DNA from: Planctomycetota bacterium
Lineage (GTDB): Bacteria > Planctomycetota > UBA1135 > GCA-002748355
Length of the DNA stretch: 64,000 nucleotides
Assembly: GCA_002748355.1 (NCBI GenBank)
Contig: PDSF01000034.1
Location: forward strand, 1-64,000
Direction: 5' to 3'
The notes under the pieces were generated by a model. It did no database searches, had not been told where the DNA came from, and saw nothing but the letters and a program-made list of their open reading frames with translations. Below are positions 35,301 to 42,897 of this stretch, piece by piece (position 1 is the first letter of the stretch; every line of letters begins with the position of its first letter). The translations under genes were made by a program, and so were the position numbers.

Positions 35301-35455
35301 AGATAGAGCGCCACCATGATCAGCGCGAGAGCCAGAATCTCTCGCGACAGATACGGGGCCGCGTTGTCCGCTTTGGCCGAGTCCCCTGCACCAGATTGCT
35401 TCCGGCCCGAGCCCTTCGGCTTGCTTGCGGCCCGAACTCGTTTGCCGGTCGCCAT
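32390..35455 (-). CDS. ftsK: DNA translocase FtsK with acidic C-terminal tail
   Basis: FtsK pumps chromosomal DNA at the division septum. The start at 35455 follows GGGAGG and gives a 1021-residue product; the longer frame has no such site. Order: four membrane helices (about 30-190), a Pro/Glu-rich linker (about 220-390), the alpha and RecA-like beta motor domains with Walker A GATGSGKS near 540, Walker B region VLVIDEFADLM and RDVITGLIKANLPTRIAFQV, then the gamma winged helix at about 800-860, which in known FtsK reads KOPS. Unusually, about 150 residues follow gamma: almost entirely Glu, Asp, Ala and Gly with several Trp. Family members normally end at gamma. The tail could mimic DNA and control gamma or bind a partner. 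Confidence 0.95.
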   Translation of the reverse strand: MATGKRVRAASKPKGSGRKQSGAGDSAKADNAAPYLSREILALALIMVALYLFVSGLSYSSVEPGASANWGGAVGHHLAGFFLCSFGLPSFLFFAFGLYWGLLLLLGRKLRSPGTRAFGATALMLVFTIFLGGSGSEAANARLPYGLGGHLGALIAPKMHASFGGVGAVMLLLLTAAIAFFVAADWAFRDFVADLRSAWVKRQESVASRRQADDFSPLHTRISQRLSRGFAAFLQLGPAIAQFFRRAQPLPALAEAGDEGVSEGPLIRGPLIQGPETQGPEIQGLGRSEEPKPKRGRRKAAGKPAAEAAEIAEPALENAAETPAQTAAEEHAPAEQAASSEAAGEEVALAKKPKPRPRSPRIYRQTPQKPKARKRPAEPLPGGADYEYPPFDLLAAPDFGDEVASEATLKERAEAIERRLKNHKVTARVVQISAGPAVTVFELEVDEGQRIASLTRFAPDLAAALKALSVRIVAPIPGKHTVGVEVPNEKRSFVRLRELLEAEDCSKHEIPLCLGRDVAGKVMVEDLARMPHLLIAGATGSGKSVCINSILLSIMVLKSPAECRLILIDPKMVELQNYASIPHLMCPVVTNMKKAGGVLAWAVETMEKRYALLSAVGVRKLADYNALGEAKLKKRLGLRYDPEETPPQLPKIVLVIDEFADLMSVAAAEIEVSIQRLAQKSRAVGIHVILATQRPSRDVITGLIKANLPTRIAFQVSNRIDSRVILDANGADQLLGHGDMLYIPPGTNRLVRAQGSYVSDDEIHDVVEFLEEKVGRQVFEQELMQSPTGSNRSARDRDDLFDKAVRVVLEEQRGSATLLQRKLSVGYTRASRLIELMEEEGVVGMHKGSKSREVMMSLEEWEAMHGPPAPECEQGDLFAQPNDYAPEPLEEGAEELSASLEREAAAEPGESEEFSGSELALDSDSEVPPWEEEVDVAAEAEEPELGEEPDEAEDAESDEAWDVEGVEGAEGDEEWEEEGEEELEDGEEWEWVVEEEFEDGEATEEDEGLPADEGEDEEAIR

Positions 35456-35588
35456 TCGCCTGTCCTCCCTCGGGCCGCCCGGCCCCCCCGCCCCGGCCGG
35501 CGCGCCGAGAGCAGCGCCGAATGATAGCGGCGACGGCCAGGGGCGGCCAGAAGCGCCTCCCTGGCCGCCGCCACACTCGGCGAGCGCC

Positions 35589-37283
35589 TTACTCGGCGTA
35601 GTAGATCGCGTAGGCCACGAGCTGATGGCTGGCCCACTTGTCGAAGGTCTTGTCCTCGGGGATGTATTCGAAGCGCAGCGGCGCGCGCGCCGCCCACTGC
35701 TCACTCACATCCACGCGCCAAGTCCGCCCAATGGACCCGGGCCCCCATCCGGCACGGTTGTACTTCCAAGTGCCATACTGCGGCCGGTAGGGATTGAGGT
35801 AGCAGTCCGTGGTCCAGAGGGTGTTCTCGTAAGCCTTGTCCTGGACCTTCAGGATGCGCGGCGATGGACGGAACTCCTGCACCCCATGCCCGGTGACGCA
35901 GCAGTTGACCACGACACGCTGGGTCTGGGCCGGAGGCGTCAGGGTCACCGGCTTCGGCCAGCTGTCCCGCTTGCCCTTGCGGAAGCTCACGGCCTGGTTC
36001 CAGAGGTAGCCAAGACCCAGCAGCTCTGGCAGCGGCGCCACCCCCTTGGGGCGCTTGTAGTAGTGGAAATCCAGGTCAAGCGCGAAGCCATCACCGACGT
36101 TGCCGCCGCCGCTGGCGCTGAGCTGGACCTTGCCCTGAAGCAGGTGGCGGAAATGCGTGACATCAACGTCCCAGCGATACTCCGCCCCCCAGAGCATGAA
36201 GGGGGTCAAAAGCCGGGCCAGCTCCCAGATCCGGCCCTCTTTATCAATCAGACTCACGTGGCCGAGGCGATCCCACTCGTCCCGCTTGACCAGTGGCTTC
36301 AGGTGGATCGACATCAGGATGCGCTCGTAGGGACGATTGTCCGGCAGCTCAAAAGTCCCGGTCACCGTGCTGTGCTTCTGAATCCCCATCCACTCACTGC
36401 GGAAGGTCCGCTGCAGCATCGGCGCCGGAAAACGCTCACAGGCCAGCTGCCACTGCACCGCGACGTCGTCGAGGCTGGCAATCGCGCCCCGGTTCTCGCC
36501 GCGGGCCCCAAAGCCGATGCGCGACTCGTAGGGGAAGACGTGGGGCAGGAACTCGCGCTCGTAGACCTTGACGCCATTGAGTTCGACCGTGAGTTCGGCG
36601 CCACCGCTGACGAAATCGACCAAGACCCGTGCCTTGACCGGCTCGCCCTTGGTGAAGTCGACGGGGCTCTGGCGATTGCGTAGCTCGCGCCCATCCCAGT
36701 GCAGGCTCACTTCGTGCTGCGGCTGTCCGTGCACATTGCCGCGCTCGTCGAAGGGGTCATCGGTGGGAGGATTCTCCCCATCAAAAGCCACAGCCAAGGA
36801 GCCCCAGAGATTCGGCTCATCCCAGTCGGGATAGCTCGCCTTGCGGCCGGGCAGCCCCTTGGCCCGATAGAGCTGAAAGGCCGGGCCCTCGGCGCCAAAG
36901 CGCGAGGTCGCCAGCAGGGCATAGGAGAGACCCTGGGCGCCGCCGCCAAGGCGAAAGCTAAAGTGCGCCTCGACCCGGCGATGCCGCCCTTCGACCAAGC
37001 GCGGCCAGGCCACGCTGCTATGCGCGCCGCCACTGCCCGGGCAAAGCACGAGCTGGCCCTTCTCCACCTTGGGGTCGAAGGCCGAGCTGGGCCGTCGCGG
37101 CGAATGGGTGATCTGGTTGCGCACCACGTAGACCGGCTTCTCCGGCACCTTCTCGAAGTTCTCGACCAGCTGCGCTGTCGACGTCTTCTCTTGCTTGGCG
37201 GCGGGCGCATCCTGCGCCGAGGCGGGCAGGAGCAGAATCGCTGTCAGCGAAAACAGCGAAGACAGAAAGGGCAGTCGCAGCAT
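35589..37283 (-). CDS. Secreted PNGase F-like glycoamidase or lectin-fold protein
   Basis: The start at 37283 opens a signal peptide (LRLPFLSSLFSLTAILLLPASA-Q), giving 564 residues. Residues about 30-290 form a laminin-G/concanavalin-like beta sandwich (LVDFVSGGAELTVELNGVKV and similar strands). The C-terminal half contains VTGHGVQEF, then TLWTTDCYLNPYRPQYGTW and NRAGWGPGS, which resemble the second jelly roll of peptide-N-glycosidase F (PF09112/PF09113), where the corresponding segment is a conserved RAGWCPG; here Cys is replaced by Gly. Known members release N-glycans from glycoproteins. The enzyme would act outside the cytoplasm on polysaccharide or glycoprotein. Activity is not certain because I cannot align every catalytic acid. 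Confidence 0.68.
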   Translation of the reverse strand: MLRLPFLSSLFSLTAILLLPASAQDAPAAKQEKTSTAQLVENFEKVPEKPVYVVRNQITHSPRRPSSAFDPKVEKGQLVLCPGSGGAHSSVAWPRLVEGRHRRVEAHFSFRLGGGAQGLSYALLATSRFGAEGPAFQLYRAKGLPGRKASYPDWDEPNLWGSLAVAFDGENPPTDDPFDERGNVHGQPQHEVSLHWDGRELRNRQSPVDFTKGEPVKARVLVDFVSGGAELTVELNGVKVYEREFLPHVFPYESRIGFGARGENRGAIASLDDVAVQWQLACERFPAPMLQRTFRSEWMGIQKHSTVTGTFELPDNRPYERILMSIHLKPLVKRDEWDRLGHVSLIDKEGRIWELARLLTPFMLWGAEYRWDVDVTHFRHLLQGKVQLSASGGGNVGDGFALDLDFHYYKRPKGVAPLPELLGLGYLWNQAVSFRKGKRDSWPKPVTLTPPAQTQRVVVNCCVTGHGVQEFRPSPRILKVQDKAYENTLWTTDCYLNPYRPQYGTWKYNRAGWGPGSIGRTWRVDVSEQWAARAPLRFEYIPEDKTFDKWASHQLVAYAIYYAE

Positions 37284-37422
37284 CAAAGGCTCCGGAACGA
37301 AAACCAAGCTCAGCTGGGCGAAGCCGCTCGGACTCGCCGGCTGAGGAGAAATCTCGCGAGTGGCCGAAGGCCAAAAACAGCGCCCCATTGGCGCCGGAAA
37401 CAGCGGGAGAATCCACCAATAA

Positions 37423-39219
37423 TCATCCGCCGCCCAAGGCCGTCGCCAGCGTCGACGCCCGCTCGGTTCGTCGACCGATGGCCTGCCGCAGGGCCGCTTC
37501 GCTGGCGTGCAGGGTGACCCGCTGGCGGGCGCGGGTAATGGCGGTGTAGAGCAGCTCCGCGCAGAGCATGGGATGATCCTGCGGCGGCAACACCACCCAA
37601 ACCCGGTCGTATTCCGAGCCCTGGCTCTTGTGGATGGTCAGCGCCCAAGCCGGCTCGTGCTCGGGTAGCCGCGCCGCCGCCAGCATGCGCACCCCGTCCT
37701 GGGCAGCGAAGGCCACCCGCTCGTCATCGCCTTCGGGCCAGGCCACGCCGATGTCGCCGTTACTGAGTCGGCTGCTCCTATCGTTGTGTGTCACCAGAAT
37801 CGGCCGGCCCCGGTAGAAGCGCCCCGAAGCCGCAACGCCGCGCGCTCGCAGCAGCTCTTCGACCGCGGCGCCGAGCCCTTCGACGCCGTAGGGACCCCGG
37901 CGCAAGGCGCAGAGGATCTGCAGCTCGGACAAGCCGCCAAGAGCATTCTCCAAATCGTCGGCGGTGGCTCGCGCCAGCAGTTCGTCACCCAGGCGCTGCA
38001 CGGCTTTGCCCGGGGAACTCCGCTCCGTGATCCACTCCAAATCGGGACAGGACTCGTCCCTCAGTAGATCGAGGGCGCTATCGGCATCCCCAGCCCGCAC
38101 CGCCTCCGCCAGCTGACCGATCCCCGAGTCCTCCCGGAAGCGATGGCTAAGCCGAAGCCGCACACTGCTGTCCCCCAGCGGCCCGCGCTCCGCCTCTACC
38201 GGGAGCTGCTGCCCAGTGGCAGCGAGGTGGGCCGCAGCAAAAGCGGCGCTGTAGCCGCGCATGGGATCGGTGGCCAGGCAGAGCTCCCGCAGGACGGCGC
38301 CGGCGCCCACGCTCGCTAGCTGGTCGGCATCCCCGAGCAGGATGAGCCGGGCATCGCCGCGCAGAGCTTCGACCAGGGCCAGCATCAGCTCGAGATCCAC
38401 CATCGAGACTTCGTCGACGATGAGCAAACGCTGCGGCAGCGGTCGCTGCCGCCGGTGCCGGAACTTGTTCTCCCGCGGCATATATCCGAGCAGCCGATGC
38501 AGGGTCTGCACCTGCTCCGGCACCCGGCTTCGCAGCTCTTCGGGCACAGAAGCCAGACGCCCGCGCATACTCTCCGACATGCGTGCCGCGGCCTTCCCGG
38601 TCGGTGCCGCCAAGGCCACATCGAGCTCCGGGTCCTGGGCCAGCAAGGCACGCAGCACCCGCAGCACCACCGTCGTCTTGCCGGTGCCAGGCCCGCCAGT
38701 AATCACGCAAAGCCGATGCCGCAGCGCCGAGTGCACGGCAACGCTTTGCCAATCCGGCGTAGCGCCAGGAGCGCCACCGAGAGCATTCTCCCCGATCAAC
38801 GAAGCACGCAGCAAGTCATCTTCAATCGGCAGAGGCCCGCTCTGCACCATGCTCGCCAAGCGCTGCGCCAGTCGCTGTTCGCCAGCGTAAAAACGCCACA
38901 AGTAAAGGAAGCCATCCTTCAACACCAGCGGCGCCGGCTTCTCCCCATCGGAGACAAAGGGCAGCTTTGCCAGCACTTTCTCCATAGCCTCTGCGCTCGG
39001 CACGGTCAGGCCAGCTACCGCTTCGTCGAGCGGCAAGGGCCGCCCGCCCCAGTGCTCCAACGGCACGCAGAGATCGCCGCGCTCGCGCAGCAAGCCCAGC
39101 AGGGCCAGAGCCGCCGCCAGCTCGCTCGAGAGCTGAGCCGACGAAGACTTGCGCAGCAGCAGCGCCGCGAGATGCCGTTCGACGGCGGGACAGTGGGAGA
39201 GAAAGTCCGAGGCGCTCAC
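37423..39219 (-). CDS. recD: Exodeoxyribonuclease V subunit alpha
   Basis: RecD is the 5'-3' helicase of RecBCD. The 598-residue protein has Walker A GGPGTGKT (175-182), Walker B LLIVDEVSMVD, LLGDADQLASVGAG, and the C-terminal motifs WALTIHKSQGSEYDRVWVVLP and LLYTAITRARQRV. It overlaps recB by four bases. Two copies of the dispersed palindrome (37941, 38781) lie inside it. Confidence 0.95.
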   Translation of the reverse strand: MSASDFLSHCPAVERHLAALLLRKSSSAQLSSELAAALALLGLLRERGDLCVPLEHWGGRPLPLDEAVAGLTVPSAEAMEKVLAKLPFVSDGEKPAPLVLKDGFLYLWRFYAGEQRLAQRLASMVQSGPLPIEDDLLRASLIGENALGGAPGATPDWQSVAVHSALRHRLCVITGGPGTGKTTVVLRVLRALLAQDPELDVALAAPTGKAAARMSESMRGRLASVPEELRSRVPEQVQTLHRLLGYMPRENKFRHRRQRPLPQRLLIVDEVSMVDLELMLALVEALRGDARLILLGDADQLASVGAGAVLRELCLATDPMRGYSAAFAAAHLAATGQQLPVEAERGPLGDSSVRLRLSHRFREDSGIGQLAEAVRAGDADSALDLLRDESCPDLEWITERSSPGKAVQRLGDELLARATADDLENALGGLSELQILCALRRGPYGVEGLGAAVEELLRARGVAASGRFYRGRPILVTHNDRSSRLSNGDIGVAWPEGDDERVAFAAQDGVRMLAAARLPEHEPAWALTIHKSQGSEYDRVWVVLPPQDHPMLCAELLYTAITRARQRVTLHASEAALRQAIGRRTERASTLATALGGG

Positions 39220-42200
39220 GACATCACTCCGATCACCCGTGCCCCAGCCTTGCCTAGCAGCTCGTCTTCGAGGGCGAGAAGCAGCTCCGGGGCTGCCCGT
39301 TCGTAAAAGAAACCCCGTTGCCCGCCAGCGTCGACGCCGCGCAGGTAGACATAGCAGCTGCCGCCCAAGGCCTGCTCTAGATCCAAGTCCGGCACCCGCG
39401 TGCGCAGATGCCTGGCAACGGCGAGCTGATAGAGCAGCGACTGCAACAGGTAGTCGTGCTCGCGCATCGCCTGCTCCATGCCAGCTTGCCCATAGGCTTC
39501 GGGGCGATTGCCCAGCCAGTTCGACTTCCAGTCGAGGACATACATGCGCCCTTCGTGCTCAAAGAGCAGGTCGACGAAGCCGGTCAAAAAGCCGCCCAGC
39601 TCCTGCTCCGAGAGCTGCTGCAGTCGCTGCCCGTAGCGCCGCTCCAGCTCGCTCCGCGCGTACTCCTGGTAGATCGCGGCAATGCGCCTCGGCGCCCCGG
39701 GTCTGAGCGGCAACCAAAACTGCCACTCGGCAAAGCAGCGCTCAGGCGCCAAATCGCCCAAGGCAAAGCCCAGCGCCGGAATCTGGGTGCTTCCCAGTCG
39801 CTCCAACAAGCACATGAGCGTCTCTGCCGGATCCAGCGGCCCACGATGCGCCCCAGGCCGATCTAGCCCCGCCGCCTCCAGCTCGGCAGCAACGAGGGCC
39901 AGATTCTGCGGCGAACGCGGCTCCCGCAGGTCCGCCCGCTCCAGGATGGCGTGCAGCACCGTTCCTGGCCGAGCTCCGCGAGCAAAGGCAAAGATCCCCT
40001 CGGCAGGAGCATCCTCTATGAGTAGCTCGGCATCATGATCGAGAGTTTCCTCCGCTTCGTCGAGACCCGAAGCCGTCAGCGAGCTGAAGCTGGCAATGCG
40101 CCAACAATCCAGCTGCCCCTTGGCCAGCGACAGAGTCCGCGCCTTGAGCTGGTCGCTGCTGCTCGTTTCCGGGCACCAGATCTCCCGCTCACGCCGGGGC
40201 TCGGGATCCAGGGTCTCCAAGCCGATCTCCACCCCTGCGCCCTCGATCAGTGCCTTGACCTCGTTTTCCCAGTTGGGCACGCCCTCCTTCAGCGAGGCCA
40301 TGCCCCGTTCGACATAGTCTTCCAGGCTCTCGCCGGCATGAGGCTGATGATCTCTGAGGTGGAAGAGCCAGCCGAGAGCGGAGTTCTCCGAGCCGCCGTG
40401 CTGCTTGCCGCCGATCACCCCCCAGCAGAGGTAGCAACGGCTCTTGGCCCGGGTCAGAGCGACGTAGACCAGGCGCATGTCCTCGGCCAAACGCTCGGCC
40501 CGCGCCCGCCGGCGCCGCCGAGCGCCCTCCTCACTGGCCAGCGGCCCGGAGGCGAAGTCGTAGATCAACTCCTCGTCCTCGTGCACCAGCACCGACTCTT
40601 TGTCGCGATCGACGCCATCCCAGAGCGAAGGGCAGAACAGCACCTCGTATTCGAGCCCCTTGCTGGCATGCACGGTGAGGATCTGCACCGCCTCATCGTC
40701 TCGCTCCAGCCGCAACTCGCGACTCTCATCGCCGCGAGGATGCTCCGAGCGCTGCCGCGCCAACCAATCCAAGAGCGCCTCGGGAGAAAGCTCTTCGCTC
40801 CGCTCCGCGCTATGCAGCAGCTCCATCAGGTGGACAAGGTTGGTCAGGGAGCGCTCACCAAGGGGACGCGACAGCAGCCGCGCCCGCACCACGTGCGCTT
40901 CGAAGAGCTCTTCGCAAGCGTAAAAAACGCCGTGCTCCCGCCACTCCTGTTCTCGCTCGGCAAAGCTCTGCATCATCGCCAAGCTGCCGTCCTCGTCCTT
41001 GAGTAGCTCGGCAAGGGCTGCTGCCTCCCAGCCCAAGATCCGGGTGCTCAGAGCCAGCCCCACCGACCCCAAACGCATCGGCGACAGCATCGCCCGCAGC
41101 AAGAGCTCCAGCTCCCAAGCCTCTTCGCTGTGGAAGACATCCGCCGCCCGCGACAGCACGCTCGGGATCCCATGCGCCTGCAGCGCCGCCTGCATCGGCG
41201 CGGCCTCGCTGTTGCTGCGGATCAAGATGGCCAGATCCTTCGGCCTCAGATGAGGATTCTCTCTGAGGAGCCGAGCGCACTCGGCGGCGATCTCTTCGGG
41301 AATGCGCTGGCGCACCTGGCCCTTGCTCCAAGCCCTGAGCTTATCTTTGTCGTCAGGGACGTACCGCGGCAGCCAAAACATGCAGAGCTCCGGGCGGCCA
41401 TCGGTAAGCAGACAATCCGAGGCCGGCTTCATCGCCTGCACCGGCACGAAGTCGAGGCCGCGCAGCAGGAAGGGCCGCAGGTGCCCGCCGAAGAGATGCC
41501 CCAGCGCCGCCACCAGCCGCGGATGGCTGCGCCAGTTGCCGCCAAGCCCAAAAGCTTCGCTGGCGAGTTCCTTGGCCTGGAGATAGGCAAAGATATCCGC
41601 CCCCCGAAACCCGTAGATCGACTGCTTGGGGTCGCCGATCAGCAGCATCGGCTTGCCAGCAAAGAGCTTTTGCAGGATCTCGAACTGCACCGGATCGGTG
41701 TCTTGGAATTCGTCGATCAAGGCCGCATCAAAACGCGCCCGCACCGCCCGAATGAGGCTGTCGCTGGCCTCGCTGTTCAAGGCCTCCCGCAAGTTGAGCA
41801 GAAGATCGTCAAAGCCGAGGCTGGCCTGCGCCCGCATGCTCTCGCGATAGCCGCGATCCATCGCCGCAAAGAACTCCGCGCGCAAGGCGTGCTCCAGCAG
41901 CGCCGCCGCCCGGGCACAGTCGCCACAAGCGGCAAAGAAGGGGTGGGCGCAGAGCGGCTTGGCCGGCTTGGACTTGCCGAACCATTCCTCGGGCGGCTTG
42001 CTGCCAAAGAGGAGGATGCTCGCCAGCCCCAGCGACCCGGCACCAGCAGGCAAGTCGCGCAAACGCCGCAGATGCAGGGCCTTCCCTCCCGCTTTTTGGA
42101 GATTCTGAACGCCCTTCACCGCAGCGAACAGGGCGAAGAACGCCTCGTCGAGCAAGCTTGTGCAGCTAGCGACGGCTTGATTCCAGCCCGCCAGCGCCTC

Positions 42201-42833
42201 GGCGAAAGCCATCGGCTCTGGCGCGAGGCGCAGCGCCGCCCGCGAGCGCACCCTTCGCCAATCCTCGACCAGGTCCGTACAGCTCCAGTTGGCAATCGCG
42301 GCCAAACGGCCAAGGGGAGCATCCTCCTCCCCCTGAAAGCGCCGCCGCCAGAAGTCAAAGGCGAGCTCTTCGACCTGCGGCCTAACATCGCTCAGCAGCT
42401 CCACGCCAAAGGGCATGCCACTCTCGAAGGCCTGGTCCTCAAGCACGGACTTACAGAAGCTGTGCAGGGTCAGGATCTGCGCCTGATCAAAGTCATGCAG
42501 GGCCTGCCGCACCCGATCCGCCGCCTCCGCCGAAGCCCCAGCGCAGATCCGCTGCAGATCCGCATCCTTGTTCGCATCAGCCAGCGGCTTGCCATCGAGG
42601 AGATCCACAGCCTGGCGCAGGGTGGCGCGGATACGCAGCGACAGCTCCTCGGTCGCAGCCTTGGTGAAGGTCACGATCAGCACGCGGTCGAGCCGCGAGG
42701 CCTTACCTTCGAGAAGCAGCCGCAGGACGACGCGGGTAATCGTGAAGGTCTTGCCGGTCCCGGCACTGGCCTCGAGCAGCATCATTCCCGTGCTGATCGG
42801 AGTCGCGACCGCATCAAAGTTCTGGACCGTCAT
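39216..42833 (-). CDS. recB: Exodeoxyribonuclease V subunit beta
   Basis: RecB is the 3'-5' helicase and sole nuclease of the RecBCD double-strand break machine. The 1205-residue product begins with the SF1A motif EASAGTGKT (21-29), has FDAALIDEFQDTDPVQFEIL and LLIGDPKQSIYGFRGADIFAY, then TVHASKGLEYEVLFCPSLW. The C-terminal RecB nuclease domain keeps the catalytic GFVDLLF Asp near 1083 and the DWKSN motif near 1100, so it should be active. Start is 64 bases after recC. Seven palindrome copies lie in this gene. Confidence 0.96.
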   Translation of the reverse strand: MTVQNFDAVATPISTGMMLLEASAGTGKTFTITRVVLRLLLEGKASRLDRVLIVTFTKAATEELSLRIRATLRQAVDLLDGKPLADANKDADLQRICAGASAEAADRVRQALHDFDQAQILTLHSFCKSVLEDQAFESGMPFGVELLSDVRPQVEELAFDFWRRRFQGEEDAPLGRLAAIANWSCTDLVEDWRRVRSRAALRLAPEPMAFAEALAGWNQAVASCTSLLDEAFFALFAAVKGVQNLQKAGGKALHLRRLRDLPAGAGSLGLASILLFGSKPPEEWFGKSKPAKPLCAHPFFAACGDCARAAALLEHALRAEFFAAMDRGYRESMRAQASLGFDDLLLNLREALNSEASDSLIRAVRARFDAALIDEFQDTDPVQFEILQKLFAGKPMLLIGDPKQSIYGFRGADIFAYLQAKELASEAFGLGGNWRSHPRLVAALGHLFGGHLRPFLLRGLDFVPVQAMKPASDCLLTDGRPELCMFWLPRYVPDDKDKLRAWSKGQVRQRIPEEIAAECARLLRENPHLRPKDLAILIRSNSEAAPMQAALQAHGIPSVLSRAADVFHSEEAWELELLLRAMLSPMRLGSVGLALSTRILGWEAAALAELLKDEDGSLAMMQSFAEREQEWREHGVFYACEELFEAHVVRARLLSRPLGERSLTNLVHLMELLHSAERSEELSPEALLDWLARQRSEHPRGDESRELRLERDDEAVQILTVHASKGLEYEVLFCPSLWDGVDRDKESVLVHEDEELIYDFASGPLASEEGARRRRRARAERLAEDMRLVYVALTRAKSRCYLCWGVIGGKQHGGSENSALGWLFHLRDHQPHAGESLEDYVERGMASLKEGVPNWENEVKALIEGAGVEIGLETLDPEPRREREIWCPETSSSDQLKARTLSLAKGQLDCWRIASFSSLTASGLDEAEETLDHDAELLIEDAPAEGIFAFARGARPGTVLHAILERADLREPRSPQNLALVAAELEAAGLDRPGAHRGPLDPAETLMCLLERLGSTQIPALGFALGDLAPERCFAEWQFWLPLRPGAPRRIAAIYQEYARSELERRYGQRLQQLSEQELGGFLTGFVDLLFEHEGRMYVLDWKSNWLGNRPEAYGQAGMEQAMREHDYLLQSLLYQLAVARHLRTRVPDLDLEQALGGSCYVYLRGVDAGGQRGFFYERAAPELLLALEDELLGKAGARVIGVMS

Positions 42834-42897
42834 CGGCGAGCTCCCCCCTGTTCCGGATCAAGCGGACACAAGCCCGCAGAAAGAAAGTGTGGGCAGC

